A stretch of DNA of 64,000 bases from DASVEG01 sp035540495. Lineage in GTDB: Bacteria; Actinomycetota; Acidimicrobiia; Acidimicrobiales; CADCTF01. The notes below the pieces were generated by a model. That model was not told the origin of the DNA and ran no database searches. It worked only from the letters and a program-made list of their open reading frames with translations. Numbering within the stretch: position 1 is the first letter of the stretch; every line of letters starts with the position of its first letter. Location: contig DATLGL010000008.1 in NCBI GenBank assembly GCA_035540495.1, forward strand, positions 15,302-79,301, in the 5' to 3' direction. Positions 42,595 through 51,874 of this stretch are shown piece after piece. Position numbers and translations under genes: made by a program.

Positions 42595-43316
42595 CCGCGG
42601 CATCCGGAATTGGGCACGGCTCGGCCGACACTTCGGCGAAACCGTTCCCAGAAGCGGAGGGCGAGGCGGCCTACGCCACCGCGCTTGACGGCAGCCCCGT
42701 CGACGCGTTCGCCCTCCTTCCGCCCGGACCCGGCCCGCACCTCATCGCGCAGCGACTGCAGCCCGGCAGCACCATCCTCGAGCTCGGCTGCGGCGCAGGC
42801 CGCCTCCTGCGGCCGCTCCACGAGCAGGGGCACAAGTGCACCGGCGTCGACGAGTCGCCCGAGATGCTCGCCAAGGTTCCGCCCGGCATCGAGACCATCG
42901 AAGGCGCCATCGAGACGATCGATCTCGAGTGGACCTACGACGCCGTGATCCTCGCGAGCTTCCTCGTCAACACGCCGGACGTTCAGCGACGTCGAGCCTT
43001 CCTCGACTGCGCCAAGGCGCACGCACACGGCGAGATCTTCGTGCAGCGCCTCGATCCGGAGCTCGTCCCGGAAGCGGTCGACGCGGAGAGCGAGGAGGAC
43101 GGCGTCGTGTACGCGATGCGCGACGTCCAGCACATCGGGACGCTGTTCCAGGCGACGATGCAGTTCACGTTCGCCGAGACAGGCACCACCTACGAGCACC
43201 CGTACCGCGGCGAGGTGCTCGACGACACCGCATTCGAAACGACAGTCAGGAGCGTGGGACTCAAGGTGAAGGACTATCTCGACGGCCAGCGCACGTGGGC
43301 GGTCCTCGAAGGATGA
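42591..43316 (+). CDS. Class I SAM-dependent methyltransferase of unknown substrate
   Basis: A 241-residue Rossmann methyltransferase: motif I ILELGCGAGRLLRPL, acidic motif II near CTGVDESPEMLAKV, a post-I region LEWTYDAVILASFLVNTP and a beta-rich C-terminal half. GTG 42591 overlaps pyrC and the stop overlaps carA (ATGA), so it is fully embedded in the pyrimidine operon. Many actinobacteria have a small membrane protein at this position instead. I do not recognise the substrate; a housekeeping role coupled to nucleotide supply is conjecture. Confidence 0.82.
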   Translation: MTAASGIGHGSADTSAKPFPEAEGEAAYATALDGSPVDAFALLPPGPGPHLIAQRLQPGSTILELGCGAGRLLRPLHEQGHKCTGVDESPEMLAKVPPGIETIEGAIETIDLEWTYDAVILASFLVNTPDVQRRRAFLDCAKAHAHGEIFVQRLDPELVPEAVDAESEEDGVVYAMRDVQHIGTLFQATMQFTFAETGTTYEHPYRGEVLDDTAFETTVRSVGLKVKDYLDGQRTWAVLEG

Positions 43317-44401
43317 GCGAGCGACGCAAGGACGCCCTTCTCGTGCTCGCCGACGGCACCGTCTTCGAGGGCGAAGCCATCGGCGCGGAGCCGACCGACG
43401 GAAGCGGCGTCGCGACCGGCGAGGTCGTCTTCAACACCGTGATGTCCGGCTACCAGGAGGTCATCACCGACCCGTCCTACGCAGGACAGGTCATCGCCTT
43501 CACCTACCCCCACATCGGGAACTACGGCGCGACGCCCAAGGACGACGAGAGCCGCAGGCCCTTCTGCCGCGGCGTCGTCGTGCGCGACCTCGCCCGCCGC
43601 CCGAGCAACTGGCGCAGCGCGCAGAACCTCGACGAGTTCCTCAAGAACCACGGCGTGCCGGGAATCACCGGCGTCGACACGCGACGCCTCACGAGGCACA
43701 TCCGTGAGGCGGGCAGCATGAGCTGCGCGTTCGGGACGGCGGACGAGGTCACGCTCAAGCAGGCCGCGTCCGCAGAGCCGGGGACGGAGGGGCTCGACCT
43801 CGTCGCCACCGTCACCACCGACAAGCCGTACACGGTCGGCGACGGGCCGCTGCAGGTGGTCGCCTACGACTTCGGGATCAAGGAGTCGATCCTCCGCCAC
43901 CTCGAGAACATCGCGACGGTCGAGGTCGTCCCTGCCAACACGCCAGCGGCGGCGATCCTCGAGAAGCAGCCGGACGGCGTCTTCCTCAGCAACGGCCCGG
44001 GCGACCCCGCAGCGGTCGGCTACGCCATCGAGAACATCAAGCAGCTCGTGGGGGAGACGCCGGTGTTCGGCATCTGCCTGGGCCACCAGCTGCTCGCGCT
44101 GAGCCTCGGCGGCGAGAGCTACAAGCTCAAGTTCGGCCACCACGGCGGCAACCACCCCGTACGCCGGGTGCAGGACAACGCGGTCGAGATCACCAGCCAG
44201 AACCACAACTACGCGATCGCGGAGGGGTCCGTGCCCGACGCCGTCGTCAGCCACGTCAACCTCAACGACGGCGTCGTCGAAGGGCTGCAGCACACCAAGG
44301 CGCGGGCGTTCAGCGTGCAGTACCACCCCGAGGCGGGGCCCGGCCCGCACGACGCCCGGTACCTGTTCGAGTGGTTCAAGAACCAGATGGAAGGCAACTA
44401 G
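43313..44401 (+). CDS. carA: Carbamoyl-phosphate synthase small (glutaminase) subunit
   Basis: CarA hydrolyses glutamine and feeds ammonia to CarB. The 362-residue protein has the N-terminal CPSase small domain (ALLVLADGTVFEGEAIG, FNTVMSGYQEVITDPSYAGQ, GITGVDTRRLTRHIRE) and a class I glutamine amidotransferase domain. The latter has FLSNGPGDPAAVGYAIE, the nucleophile in VFGICLGHQLLALSLGG (Cys255), QNHNYAI and VQYHPEAGPGPHDA. It starts at ATG 43313 in overlap with the methyltransferase gene. It is followed by carB after 3 nt. Confidence 0.97.
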   Translation: MSERRKDALLVLADGTVFEGEAIGAEPTDGSGVATGEVVFNTVMSGYQEVITDPSYAGQVIAFTYPHIGNYGATPKDDESRRPFCRGVVVRDLARRPSNWRSAQNLDEFLKNHGVPGITGVDTRRLTRHIREAGSMSCAFGTADEVTLKQAASAEPGTEGLDLVATVTTDKPYTVGDGPLQVVAYDFGIKESILRHLENIATVEVVPANTPAAAILEKQPDGVFLSNGPGDPAAVGYAIENIKQLVGETPVFGICLGHQLLALSLGGESYKLKFGHHGGNHPVRRVQDNAVEITSQNHNYAIAEGSVPDAVVSHVNLNDGVVEGLQHTKARAFSVQYHPEAGPGPHDARYLFEWFKNQMEGN

Positions 44402-44404
44402 CCG

Positions 44405-47400
44405 ATGCCGAAGCGCACCGACATCCACTCCATCCTCGTCATCGGCTCGGGGCCGATCGTGATCGGCCAAGCGGTCGAGTTCGACTACTCGGGCACGCAG
44501 GCGTGCCGCATCCTCCGCGAGGAGGGCTATCGGGTGATCCTCGCGAACTCGAACCCGGCGACGATCATGACCGACCCCGAGTTCGCCGACCGCACCTACA
44601 TCGAGCCGCTCGATCCGGACATCCTCGAGGCGATCATTGAGCGCGAGCGGCCTGACGCGATCCTCCCGACCCTCGGTGGGCAGACCGCGCTCAACCTGGC
44701 CATGGCGCTCGTCGAGCGACAGGTGCCCGAGAAGTACGGGATCGAGCTCATCGGCGCCAACGCCGAGGCGATCCAGACCGCAGAGAACCGGGACAAGTTC
44801 AAGGCGGCGATGGGCGAGATCGGGCTAAAGGTGCCCGAGAGCGGCTTCGCCTACAACCTCGAGGAAGCGCTGCAGATCGGACGCGACATCGGCTTCCCGC
44901 TCGTCATCCGCCCGAGCTTCATCCTCGGCGGTGCCGGTACAGGCATCGCCGCCGACGAGGAGGAGCTCCGCCGCATCGCCACCGCGGGCCTCGCAGCAAG
45001 CCCCGTGAGCGAGATCCTCGTCGAGCGTTCGATCGCCGGCTGGAAGGAGTACGAGCTCGAGGTCATGCGCGACCACGCGGACAACTGCGTGATCGTGTGC
45101 TCGATCGAGAACTTCGATCCGATGGGCGTCCACACCGGCGACAGCGTCACCGTCGCGCCGGCCCAGACGCTGAGCGACGTCGAGTACCAGCGGATGCGCG
45201 ACGCGGCCCTGCTGTGCATCCGGCGCATCGGCGTCGACACCGGTGGGTCGAACATCCAGTTCGCCATCAACCCCGAAGACGGCGACATGGTCGTCATCGA
45301 GATGAACCCGCGGGTCAGCCGATCGAGCGCGCTCGCCTCCAAGGCCACCGGGTTCCCGATCGCAAAGATCGCGGCCCGCCTCGCCGTCGGCTACACGCTC
45401 GACGAGATCCAGAACGACATCACGAAGGAGACGCCGGCCAGCTTCGAGCCGACCATCGACTACGTCGTCACCAAGATCCCGCGGTGGGCCTTCGAGAAGT
45501 TCCCCGGCCAGCCGTCGGTCCTCGGCACCCGCATGCAGTCGGTCGGGGAGGCGATGGCCATCGGCCGCACGTTCACCGAGAGCCTGCAGAAGGGGATGCG
45601 TTCCCTCGAGCACGGCCGCCTCGGTCTCAACTGCGATCCCGCCGAGAAGCTCTACGACGAGCTCGACGACGACGAGCTCGTCCGGCGAGCGGCCATCGCC
45701 ACGCCCGACCGTCCGTTCCACCTCGAAGCCGCGCTACGTCGTGGCATCAGCGTCGACCGGGTGTACGAGGCGACGCGTGTCGATCCGTGGTTCCTCGACC
45801 AGATCCTCCAGATCATCGAGGAGCGCCGCGACCTCGAAGCGCGCAGCGGCCCGGCCGACATGGATCGCCGCGCCTGGCGCCGGGCCAAGCGTTTCGGCTT
45901 CTCCGACGCGCAGCTCGCGTACATCTGGAACTGCAGTGAGCGCGACGTCCGGAACGCTCGGCTGCAGGCCGGCGTCCGCGCGACGTACAAGACGGTCGAC
46001 ACCTGCGGCGCCGAGTTCGAGGCACGCACGCCGTACCACTACTCGACCTACGAGGACGAGGACGAGGTCCGCCCCAGCGACCGGCGCAAGATCATGATCC
46101 TCGGGTCGGGCCCGAACCGGATCGGCCAGGGCGTGGAGTTCGACTACTGCTGCGTGCACGCCAGCTTCGCCCTGCGCGAGGCCGGCTTCGAGACGATCAT
46201 GGTCAACTGCAACCCGGAGACGGTGTCGACGGACTACGACACGAGCGACCGTCTCTACTTCGAGCCGCTCACGTTCGAGGACGTGATGAACGTGATCGAG
46301 GCGGAGAAGCCGGAAGGCGTCATCGTCAGCCTCGGCGGCCAGACGCCGCTGAAGCTCGCGGGGGTGCTGCCCCACGAGCTGATACTCGGTACGACGCCGG
46401 AGTCGATCGACCTGGCGGAAGACCGGGAGCGGTGGAACGCGCTGTGCGCGCGCCTCGAGATCCCGCAGCCGGCAGGTGGCACCGCGACGACCTACGAGCA
46501 GGCGAAGGAGATCACCGACCGGATCGGCTACCCGGCGCTCGTGCGCCCGAGCTACGTGCTCGGCGGCCGGGCGATGGAGATCGTCTACGACGACGAAGGC
46601 CTGCAGCGGGCGATGGACGAGCTCGCGCACTACGGCAGCCTCGGCAAGGAAGGCGGGCTCAGCGCGGAGCGTCCGGTGCTCGTCGACCGCTTCCTCGAAG
46701 ACGCGATCGAGGTCGACGTCGACGCGCTGCGCGACGCCACCGGCGAGGTGATCATCGGCGGGGTGATGGAGCACGTGGAGGAGGCGGGCGTGCACTCGGG
46801 CGACAGTGCGTGCGTGATCCCGCCGCCGACGCTGCCCCACAACGTCGTCGAGGTGATCGAGGGCTACACCCGGGCGATCGCCGAGGAGCTCGACGTTCGC
46901 GGTCCGATCAACGTCCAGTACGCGGTGAAACAGGGCCAGGTGTTCGTGATCGAAGCGAACCCTCGAGCGAGCCGGACGATCCCGTTCGTCAGCAAGGCGA
47001 CCGGTGTGCCGCTCGCCAAGATCGCGGCGCGCGTGATGGCTGGCGCCACGTTCGACGAGCTGCGCGACGAGGGCGTGCTCAAGCCGCCGGTCACCGGCCG
47101 TCACGTGAGCGTCAAGGAGGCGGTGCTTCCGTTCAACCGCTTCCCCGACGTCGACACGGTGCTCGGTCCGGAGATGCGCTCGACCGGTGAGGTGATGGGC
47201 ATCGACATGACCTTTGGCCTCGCGTTCGCGAAGAGCCAGATCGCGGCGGGGAACACGCTTCCCGAGAGTGGCGCCGTCTTCTTCAGCCTCGCCGATCGCG
47301 ACAAGCCCGCGGGTCTCGACGCGGCGCGAAGGTTCGCCGAGCTGGGCTTCGAGATCATCGCCACCGAAGGAACCGCGGCATACCTCAGTGAGAACGGCGT

Positions 47401-47698
47401 GCCAGTCGAGACCGTCGTCGCCAAGCTCGGCGAGGAGCACCAAGGACGGCCTGACGCCGTCGACCTGCTCGCCAATGGTCAGGTCCAGCTCGTCGTGAAC
47501 ACGCCTCGCGGCCGAGGCCCGAGAGCCGACGGCAGCTACATCCGTACGACGGCGAACGTGCACAAGGTGCCGTGTCTCACCACCGCGGCGGCAGCGAGAG
47601 CAGCGGCTGCGGGGATAGCCGACTGGGCCGCCCACCCGCTCGAGGTGCGCAGCATCCAGGAGTTCCTCGCCGACGACCAGCAGCGGCTGCCGCTGTGA
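44405..47698 (+). CDS. carB: Carbamoyl-phosphate synthase large subunit
   Basis: CarB, 1097 residues, makes carbamoyl phosphate for pyrimidine and arginine synthesis. Two homologous halves each hold a pre-ATP-grasp motif (IGSGPIVIGQAVEFDYSGTQ; LGSGPNRIGQGVEFDYCCVH) and an ATP-grasp domain (LVIRPSFILGGAGTGIA; ALVRPSYVLGGRAMEIV; EMNPRVSRSSALASKATGFP; EANPRASRTIPFVSKATGVP). An oligomerisation domain lies between them. The C-terminal MGS-like allosteric domain begins near residue 960 (SGAVFFSLADRDKPAG, IIATEGTAAYLSENGV). Length is normal. Confidence 0.98.
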   Translation: MPKRTDIHSILVIGSGPIVIGQAVEFDYSGTQACRILREEGYRVILANSNPATIMTDPEFADRTYIEPLDPDILEAIIERERPDAILPTLGGQTALNLAMALVERQVPEKYGIELIGANAEAIQTAENRDKFKAAMGEIGLKVPESGFAYNLEEALQIGRDIGFPLVIRPSFILGGAGTGIAADEEELRRIATAGLAASPVSEILVERSIAGWKEYELEVMRDHADNCVIVCSIENFDPMGVHTGDSVTVAPAQTLSDVEYQRMRDAALLCIRRIGVDTGGSNIQFAINPEDGDMVVIEMNPRVSRSSALASKATGFPIAKIAARLAVGYTLDEIQNDITKETPASFEPTIDYVVTKIPRWAFEKFPGQPSVLGTRMQSVGEAMAIGRTFTESLQKGMRSLEHGRLGLNCDPAEKLYDELDDDELVRRAAIATPDRPFHLEAALRRGISVDRVYEATRVDPWFLDQILQIIEERRDLEARSGPADMDRRAWRRAKRFGFSDAQLAYIWNCSERDVRNARLQAGVRATYKTVDTCGAEFEARTPYHYSTYEDEDEVRPSDRRKIMILGSGPNRIGQGVEFDYCCVHASFALREAGFETIMVNCNPETVSTDYDTSDRLYFEPLTFEDVMNVIEAEKPEGVIVSLGGQTPLKLAGVLPHELILGTTPESIDLAEDRERWNALCARLEIPQPAGGTATTYEQAKEITDRIGYPALVRPSYVLGGRAMEIVYDDEGLQRAMDELAHYGSLGKEGGLSAERPVLVDRFLEDAIEVDVDALRDATGEVIIGGVMEHVEEAGVHSGDSACVIPPPTLPHNVVEVIEGYTRAIAEELDVRGPINVQYAVKQGQVFVIEANPRASRTIPFVSKATGVPLAKIAARVMAGATFDELRDEGVLKPPVTGRHVSVKEAVLPFNRFPDVDTVLGPEMRSTGEVMGIDMTFGLAFAKSQIAAGNTLPESGAVFFSLADRDKPAGLDAARRFAELGFEIIATEGTAAYLSENGVPVETVVAKLGEEHQGRPDAVDLLANGQVQLVVNTPRGRGPRADGSYIRTTANVHKVPCLTTAAAARAAAAGIADWAAHPLEVRSIQEFLADDQQRLPL

Positions 47699-47714
47699 CG
47701 TCCGTGAGCCGCCG

Positions 47715-48635
47715 GTGAGCAACCTCGCCACCCGTGTCGGCAGCCTCGCCTTCAAGAACCCGATCCTCGCCGCGTCCGGGACGGCCGGGCACGGTGCGGA
47801 GCTCGATGCCTACTTCCCGCTGAAGGGCCTCGGCGCGGTCGTGGTGAAGTCGCTCAGCGCGGAGCCGTGGCAAGGGAACCCAGCTCCTCGAGTGCACGAG
47901 ACACGCGTGGGCATGCTCAACAGCGTCGGGCTCCAGAACCCGGGCGTCGAGGCGTGGATCGAGCACGAGCTGCCCGACCTCCAGAAGACGGGCGCCACGG
48001 TCGTCGCGAGCATCTGGGGCTTCACCGTCGAGGCGTACGAGAAGGCGGCGCAGATGTTGCGCGAGCTCGACGACAAGACGGTCGTCGCCGTGGAGGTCAA
48101 CCTCAGCTGCCCGAACGTCGAGAGCCGGCGCGACATGTTCGCTCACTCACCGACGCTCACCGCCGAGGCGATCGAAGCCACGACGGCCGCGAACAGGCCG
48201 CGCTGGGCGAAGCTCAGCCCGAACGTCACCGACCTGCCCGAGATCGCGGCGGCCGCACGACAGGCGGGCGCCGAAGCCGTCACCCTGATCAACACGGTGA
48301 TGGGCATGGCGATCGACGTGAACGGCACCCGCAAGCCCGTCCTCGGCAACAAGGGCGGCGGGCTCAGCGGCGCGGCGATCCACCCGGTCGCGGTGCGAGC
48401 CGTCTACGACGTGCACGCTGCGCTGCCCGACCTGCCCATCGTCGGAGTCGGTGGCGTCAGCACGGGTGAGGAAGCGGTGGAGCTCATGCTCGCCGGCGCG
48501 TCGGCCGTCGAGGTCGGTACCGCGACGTTCCGCGACCCGAAGGCACCGGCCCGCGTGCTGAAGGAACTCGAGCGGTGGTGCAACAAGAACGGCGTGACGA
48601 GAGTGGGGGACTTGAGGGGGATGGCACATGACTGA
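47715..48635 (+). CDS. pyrD: Dihydroorotate dehydrogenase, class 1B type
   Basis: A 306-residue FMN enzyme: NPILAASGTAGHGAELDAYF, KSLSAEPWQGNPAPRVHETR, GMLNSVGLQNPGV, EVNLSCPNVESRR with the catalytic Cys typical of class 1, KLSPNVTDLPEIA, and the FMN phosphate-binding segment LPIVGVGGVSTGEEAVELML. Sequence style matches class 1B (PyrD of PyrDK), yet no pyrK electron-transfer subunit is adjacent. There is no N-terminal membrane segment of the class 2 quinone type. It starts at GTG 47715. It overlaps pyrF by 8 nt. Confidence 0.94.
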   Translation: MSNLATRVGSLAFKNPILAASGTAGHGAELDAYFPLKGLGAVVVKSLSAEPWQGNPAPRVHETRVGMLNSVGLQNPGVEAWIEHELPDLQKTGATVVASIWGFTVEAYEKAAQMLRELDDKTVVAVEVNLSCPNVESRRDMFAHSPTLTAEAIEATTAANRPRWAKLSPNVTDLPEIAAAARQAGAEAVTLINTVMGMAIDVNGTRKPVLGNKGGGLSGAAIHPVAVRAVYDVHAALPDLPIVGVGGVSTGEEAVELMLAGASAVEVGTATFRDPKAPARVLKELERWCNKNGVTRVGDLRGMAHD

Positions 48636-49404
48636 ACCGGTGGCGTCGACATCGACCGCAGCGGTACCGGAGAGCGTCCGCAGCCGGCTGGCGATCGCGC
48701 TCGACGTCGACGACCTCGTCGAGGCCCGGCGCATCGCTCGCGACGTCAGCCCGTGGTTCGGCGTGGCGAAGGTCGGGCTCGAGCTGTACAGCGCGACGGG
48801 CCCTGACGCGGTCACGCAGCTGACGGAGATGGGCATGGCCGTGTTCCTCGACCTCAAGCTCCACGACATCCCGACGACGGTCGGGAAGGCAGCACGAGTC
48901 GTCGGCAGCCTCGGCGCCCGCTATCTCACGATGCACGCCCACGGCGGCCCGTCGATGCTGCGCGCTGGTGTCGAAGGCCTCGAAGACGGAGCGGCGCGCG
49001 CCGGACTGCCGAAGCCGATCGGGCTCGGCGTCACCATCCTCACGAGCGACTCCGGTGCGCCGCCGCACATCCTCGGCAAGCGTGTGCAGGCGGCTCTCGA
49101 GGGAGGCTGCGGCGGCATCGTCTGCGCCGCTTCCGACGTCGCCGAGGCGAAGCAACTGGCGCCCCGCGTCGTCGCCGTGGTTCCGGGCATCCGCCTGCCG
49201 GGCGGAGACGTGCACGACCAGGCGCGCATCGCGACGCCGACGTCGGCCATCGACGCCGGGGCGGACGTCCTGGTCGTCGGGCGCGCCGTCACCCAGGCAC
49301 CCGATCGAGCAGCGGCGGCGGCCGAGATGGCCCAGCGAGTCGAGGACGCCCTGGCTTCGAGAAACGCAAGCGGGCCGGGCGCTGCGGGCGAACCGGCGCG
49401 CTAG
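48628..49404 (+). CDS. pyrF: Orotidine 5'-phosphate decarboxylase PyrF
   Basis: A 258-residue TIM-barrel enzyme for the last step to UMP. It shows LAIALDVDDLVEARRIARDV, FGVAKVGLELY, the catalytic set FLDLKLHDIPTTV with Asp-Lys-Asp, LTMHAHGGPSML, and the phosphate-binding ends VVPGIRLPGGD and ADVLVVGRAVTQAPD. It starts at ATG 48628 inside the pyrD end. pyrE is not found in the window. Confidence 0.96.
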   Translation: MTEPVASTSTAAVPESVRSRLAIALDVDDLVEARRIARDVSPWFGVAKVGLELYSATGPDAVTQLTEMGMAVFLDLKLHDIPTTVGKAARVVGSLGARYLTMHAHGGPSMLRAGVEGLEDGAARAGLPKPIGLGVTILTSDSGAPPHILGKRVQAALEGGCGGIVCAASDVAEAKQLAPRVVAVVPGIRLPGGDVHDQARIATPTSAIDAGADVLVVGRAVTQAPDRAAAAAEMAQRVEDALASRNASGPGAAGEPAR

Positions 49405-49407
49405 GGT
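49402..49407 (+). promoter_or_regulatory. Candidate -10 element (tagggt) for mihF
   Basis: TAGGGT overlaps the pyrF stop and ends 6 nt before ATG 49414. It could give mihF-gmk-rpoZ their own leaderless transcript, independent of PyrR control. Confidence 0.45.
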
Positions 49408-49413
49408 CGGCGA

Positions 49414-49734
49414 ATGGCCTTGCCTCCCTCTCTCTCCCCCGAGGCGCGGCAGGCGGCGCTCGAGAAGGCAGCAGCCGCCCGTCGCCAGCGAGCCGAGCTC
49501 AAGGAGAAGCTCAAGATGGGCTCGCTCACGCTGAAGGAGCTGCTCGATCAAGCCGAGCGCGACGAAGTCGTCGCCAAGATGAAGATGGTGACGGTCCTCG
49601 AGTCGCTTCCTGGTCTGGGCAAGGTGAAGGCTCGCCGGCTCATGGAGGAGATCGGCATCAGCGAGACCCGTCGAGTGCAGGGGCTGGGCGACAAGCAGCG
49701 CCGCGCCCTCTTCGACAAGCTCTCGTCGCTCTGA
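49414..49734 (+). CDS. mihF: Actinobacterial integration host factor MihF
   Basis: A 106-residue nucleoid-associated protein of the actinobacterial IHF family, unrelated to proteobacterial IHF. It has a long N-terminal helix (SLSPEARQAALEKAAAARRQ), GSLTLKELLDQAERDEVVAK and a helix-hairpin-helix-like DNA-binding element (VLESLPGLGKVKARRLMEEI). Position between pyrF and gmk is typical for actinobacteria and is the clearest lineage marker in the window. Confidence 0.95.
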   Translation: MALPPSLSPEARQAALEKAAAARRQRAELKEKLKMGSLTLKELLDQAERDEVVAKMKMVTVLESLPGLGKVKARRLMEEIGISETRRVQGLGDKQRRALFDKLSSL

Positions 49735-49759
49735 TCACGGCGTCGCGCTCGTCGAGTCG

Positions 49760-50296
49760 TTGATCATCGTCGTCTTCGGACCGGGTGGGGTCGGCAAGGG
49801 AGCCCTGGTCCAGAAGCTGCTCGAGATCGACGACCGCCTCTGGCTGAGCCGATCGTGGACGACACGGCCGCGCCGGCCGCACGAGGCCGACGACGCCTAC
49901 GTCTTCGTCGCCCGAGAGGAGTTCCTCGCTGCGATCGAAGCGGGGCGGTTCCTGGAGACGAACGAGTTCGCGGGCAACGGCGAGCTCTACGGCACGCCGT
50001 GGCCCGACGCCGGCGACGACCTCGACGTCGTGCTCGAGATCGACCTCAACGGCGCTCGCCAGGTCAAGCAGCGGTTCCCGGACGCCCTGGCGATCCTCGT
50101 GGAGCCGCCGTCGATCGAGGAGCTCGAGCGCCGTCTGCGCGGGCGGGGGGACGATGAAGCGCACGTGCGGAAGCGCCTCGACCTCGCGGAGTACGAGATG
50201 ACGGCCGGACGCGAGGTCGCCGACCACGTGATCGTCAACGACGACCTGGCTAGGGCTGCCGCCGAGGTGGCCCGTATACTGGAAAGCCGCCGCTAG
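49760..50296 (+). CDS. gmk: Guanylate kinase
   Basis: Gmk phosphorylates GMP to GDP. The 178-residue protein has IIVVFGPGGVGKGALVQKLL (P-loop), the GMP-binding region SRSWTTRPRRPHEADDAYVF, FLETNEFAGNGELYGTP, LEIDLNGARQVKQRFPDALA and the lid ERRLRGRGDDE. The P-loop reads GPGGVGKG where most family members have GPSGVGKG. It starts at TTG 49760. The C-terminus is shorter than in many homologues. Confidence 0.93.
   Translation: MIIVVFGPGGVGKGALVQKLLEIDDRLWLSRSWTTRPRRPHEADDAYVFVAREEFLAAIEAGRFLETNEFAGNGELYGTPWPDAGDDLDVVLEIDLNGARQVKQRFPDALAILVEPPSIEELERRLRGRGDDEAHVRKRLDLAEYEMTAGREVADHVIVNDDLARAAAEVARILESRR
50275..50280 (+). promoter_or_regulatory. Candidate -10 element (tatact) upstream of rpoZ
   Basis: TATACT lies in the last codons of gmk, 68 nt before the rpoZ ATG. 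It is the closest match to TATAAT noticed near a gene start in this window, but I see no good -35. Confidence 0.4.
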
Positions 50297-50348
50297 GGCA
50301 TCCGCCCCGGCAGCGACGTCCGCCGCATCACGACCCCCGGAGACGAGC

Positions 50349-50639
50349 ATGGCCCAAGAACAGCGCGCCACGATGATGGACCCCTCGATCGAGGAGCTCC
50401 TGCAGCGCGTCGACGCGCGGTTCACCCTCGTCACCCTGTCGGCCCGGCGGGCCCGCCAGATCAACTCGTACTACAACCAGTTGAGCGAGGGCCTCGGGTC
50501 GATCGTTCCGCCGCAGGTGGCGTCGACGTCGCGCAAGCCGCTCTCGATCGCGCTCGAGGAGATCGCGGCCGACAAGATCGTCGGTGTCCGCCGTGAGCCC
50601 ACCGAGGGCGACGAGGCCGAGACCGACGCGTCGGCCTGA
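50349..50639 (+). CDS. rpoZ: RNA polymerase omega subunit
   Basis: A 96-residue omega subunit: MMDPSIEELLQRVDARFTLV, TLSARRARQINSYYNQ and KPLSIALEEIAADKIVGVRR. Omega aids beta-prime folding and RNA polymerase assembly. Gene order gmk-rpoZ-coaBC-metK-priA is conserved in actinobacteria. Confidence 0.95.
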   Translation: MAQEQRATMMDPSIEELLQRVDARFTLVTLSARRARQINSYYNQLSEGLGSIVPPQVASTSRKPLSIALEEIAADKIVGVRREPTEGDEAETDASA

Positions 50640-50674
50640 GCCGCCCGGCTCCTGACGACCTCGCGAAGCAGCAC

Positions 50675-51874
50675 ATGAGCACGCTCGAGGGCAAGAAGAT
50701 CGTCCTCGGCGTGTCGGGCGGCATCGCCGCCTACAAGGCCGTCGAGGTCTGCCGTCGCCTCGTCGACGCGGGCGCGTTCGTGTCGCCGGTCCTCACCGAG
50801 GACGCCACGCGGTTCATCGGCGAGGTCACGTTCTCCGCCCTCGCGAGCGAGCCCGTGCGAACGAGCCTCTGGCACGAGCCGGAGCCGATCCCGCACACCC
50901 GTCTGGGTCAATCAGCCGACCTGATCGTCGTCGCACCCGCCACCGCGCGCGTCATCGGCAAGTACACCGCAGGTATCTCCGACGACCTGCTCACCGCGAC
51001 CCTCCTCGCCACCCGCGCGCCGGTGCTCGTCTGCCCGGCGATGCACACCGAGATGTGGGAGCACGCGTCGGTCCAGGAGAACCTGGCGACGCTCCGCCGC
51101 CGAGGCGTGCACGTGCTCGACCCCGAGACCGGGCGACTCGCCGGTGGCGACGTGGGCGCAGGCCGCCTCGCCGATCCGGCGAACATCGTCGCGGCGATCG
51201 AGCGCGTGCTCGGACCGAACGACATGGACGGCATGCGCGTCCTCATCAGTGCGGGCGGCACGCGCGAGGCCATCGACACGGTGCGTGTCGTCACCAACCG
51301 CTCCTCCGGCAAGCAGGGGTACGCGTTGGCCGAGGTCGCCGCCGCGAGGGGAGCGCAGGTCACCCTCGTCACCACCGTCGACCGGCCGGTTCCTCACGGC
51401 GTCGCCGAGGTCGTGAACGTCGCGAGCGCGGCAGACATGCAGGAGGCGATCGTCCCCCGACAGGACGAGTTCGACGTCATCGTCATGGCAGCCGCCGTCG
51501 CCGACTTCCGGCCGAAGGACCCGGCCGACCGCAAGATCAAGAAGGAGGACGGGCTCAGCGAGATCGTCCTCGAGCCGACGCACGACTTCCTCGTCGACCT
51601 CGGCCAGCGGAAGCCGAAGGGCCAGGTGCTCGTCGGCTTCGCCGCAGAGACCAACGAGCTGAGGGCGAACGCGCTCGGCAAGCTTCGCCGCAAGAACCTC
51701 GACCTCATCGTGGGCAACGACGTGTCAGCTCCCGGGGTCGGCTTCGAGCATGACACCAACGAGGTCATCCTCCTCTTCGCCGACGGGCGGGAGCAGGATG
51801 TACCGCTCACCGACAAGCGCAACGTGGCCGCCGCCGTTTGGGATGCGGTCGCCCAGATCAGGAGTTCGCAGTGA
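50675..51874 (+). CDS. coaBC: Bifunctional phosphopantothenoylcysteine decarboxylase / phosphopantothenate-cysteine ligase
   Basis: A fused CoA-pathway enzyme of 399 residues. The N-terminal CoaC flavoprotein domain (about 1-180) has LGVSGGIAAYKAVEVCRRL, the catalytic His in PIPHTRLGQSADLIVVAPAT and PAMHTEMW. The C-terminal CoaB domain has VLISAGGTREAIDTVRVVTN, SSGKQGYALAEVAAARGAQV, MAAAVADFRPKDPADRKIKK and VGFAAETNELRANALGKL. The stop overlaps the metK start (GTGA). Confidence 0.97.
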   Translation: MSTLEGKKIVLGVSGGIAAYKAVEVCRRLVDAGAFVSPVLTEDATRFIGEVTFSALASEPVRTSLWHEPEPIPHTRLGQSADLIVVAPATARVIGKYTAGISDDLLTATLLATRAPVLVCPAMHTEMWEHASVQENLATLRRRGVHVLDPETGRLAGGDVGAGRLADPANIVAAIERVLGPNDMDGMRVLISAGGTREAIDTVRVVTNRSSGKQGYALAEVAAARGAQVTLVTTVDRPVPHGVAEVVNVASAADMQEAIVPRQDEFDVIVMAAAVADFRPKDPADRKIKKEDGLSEIVLEPTHDFLVDLGQRKPKGQVLVGFAAETNELRANALGKLRRKNLDLIVGNDVSAPGVGFEHDTNEVILLFADGREQDVPLTDKRNVAAAVWDAVAQIRSSQ

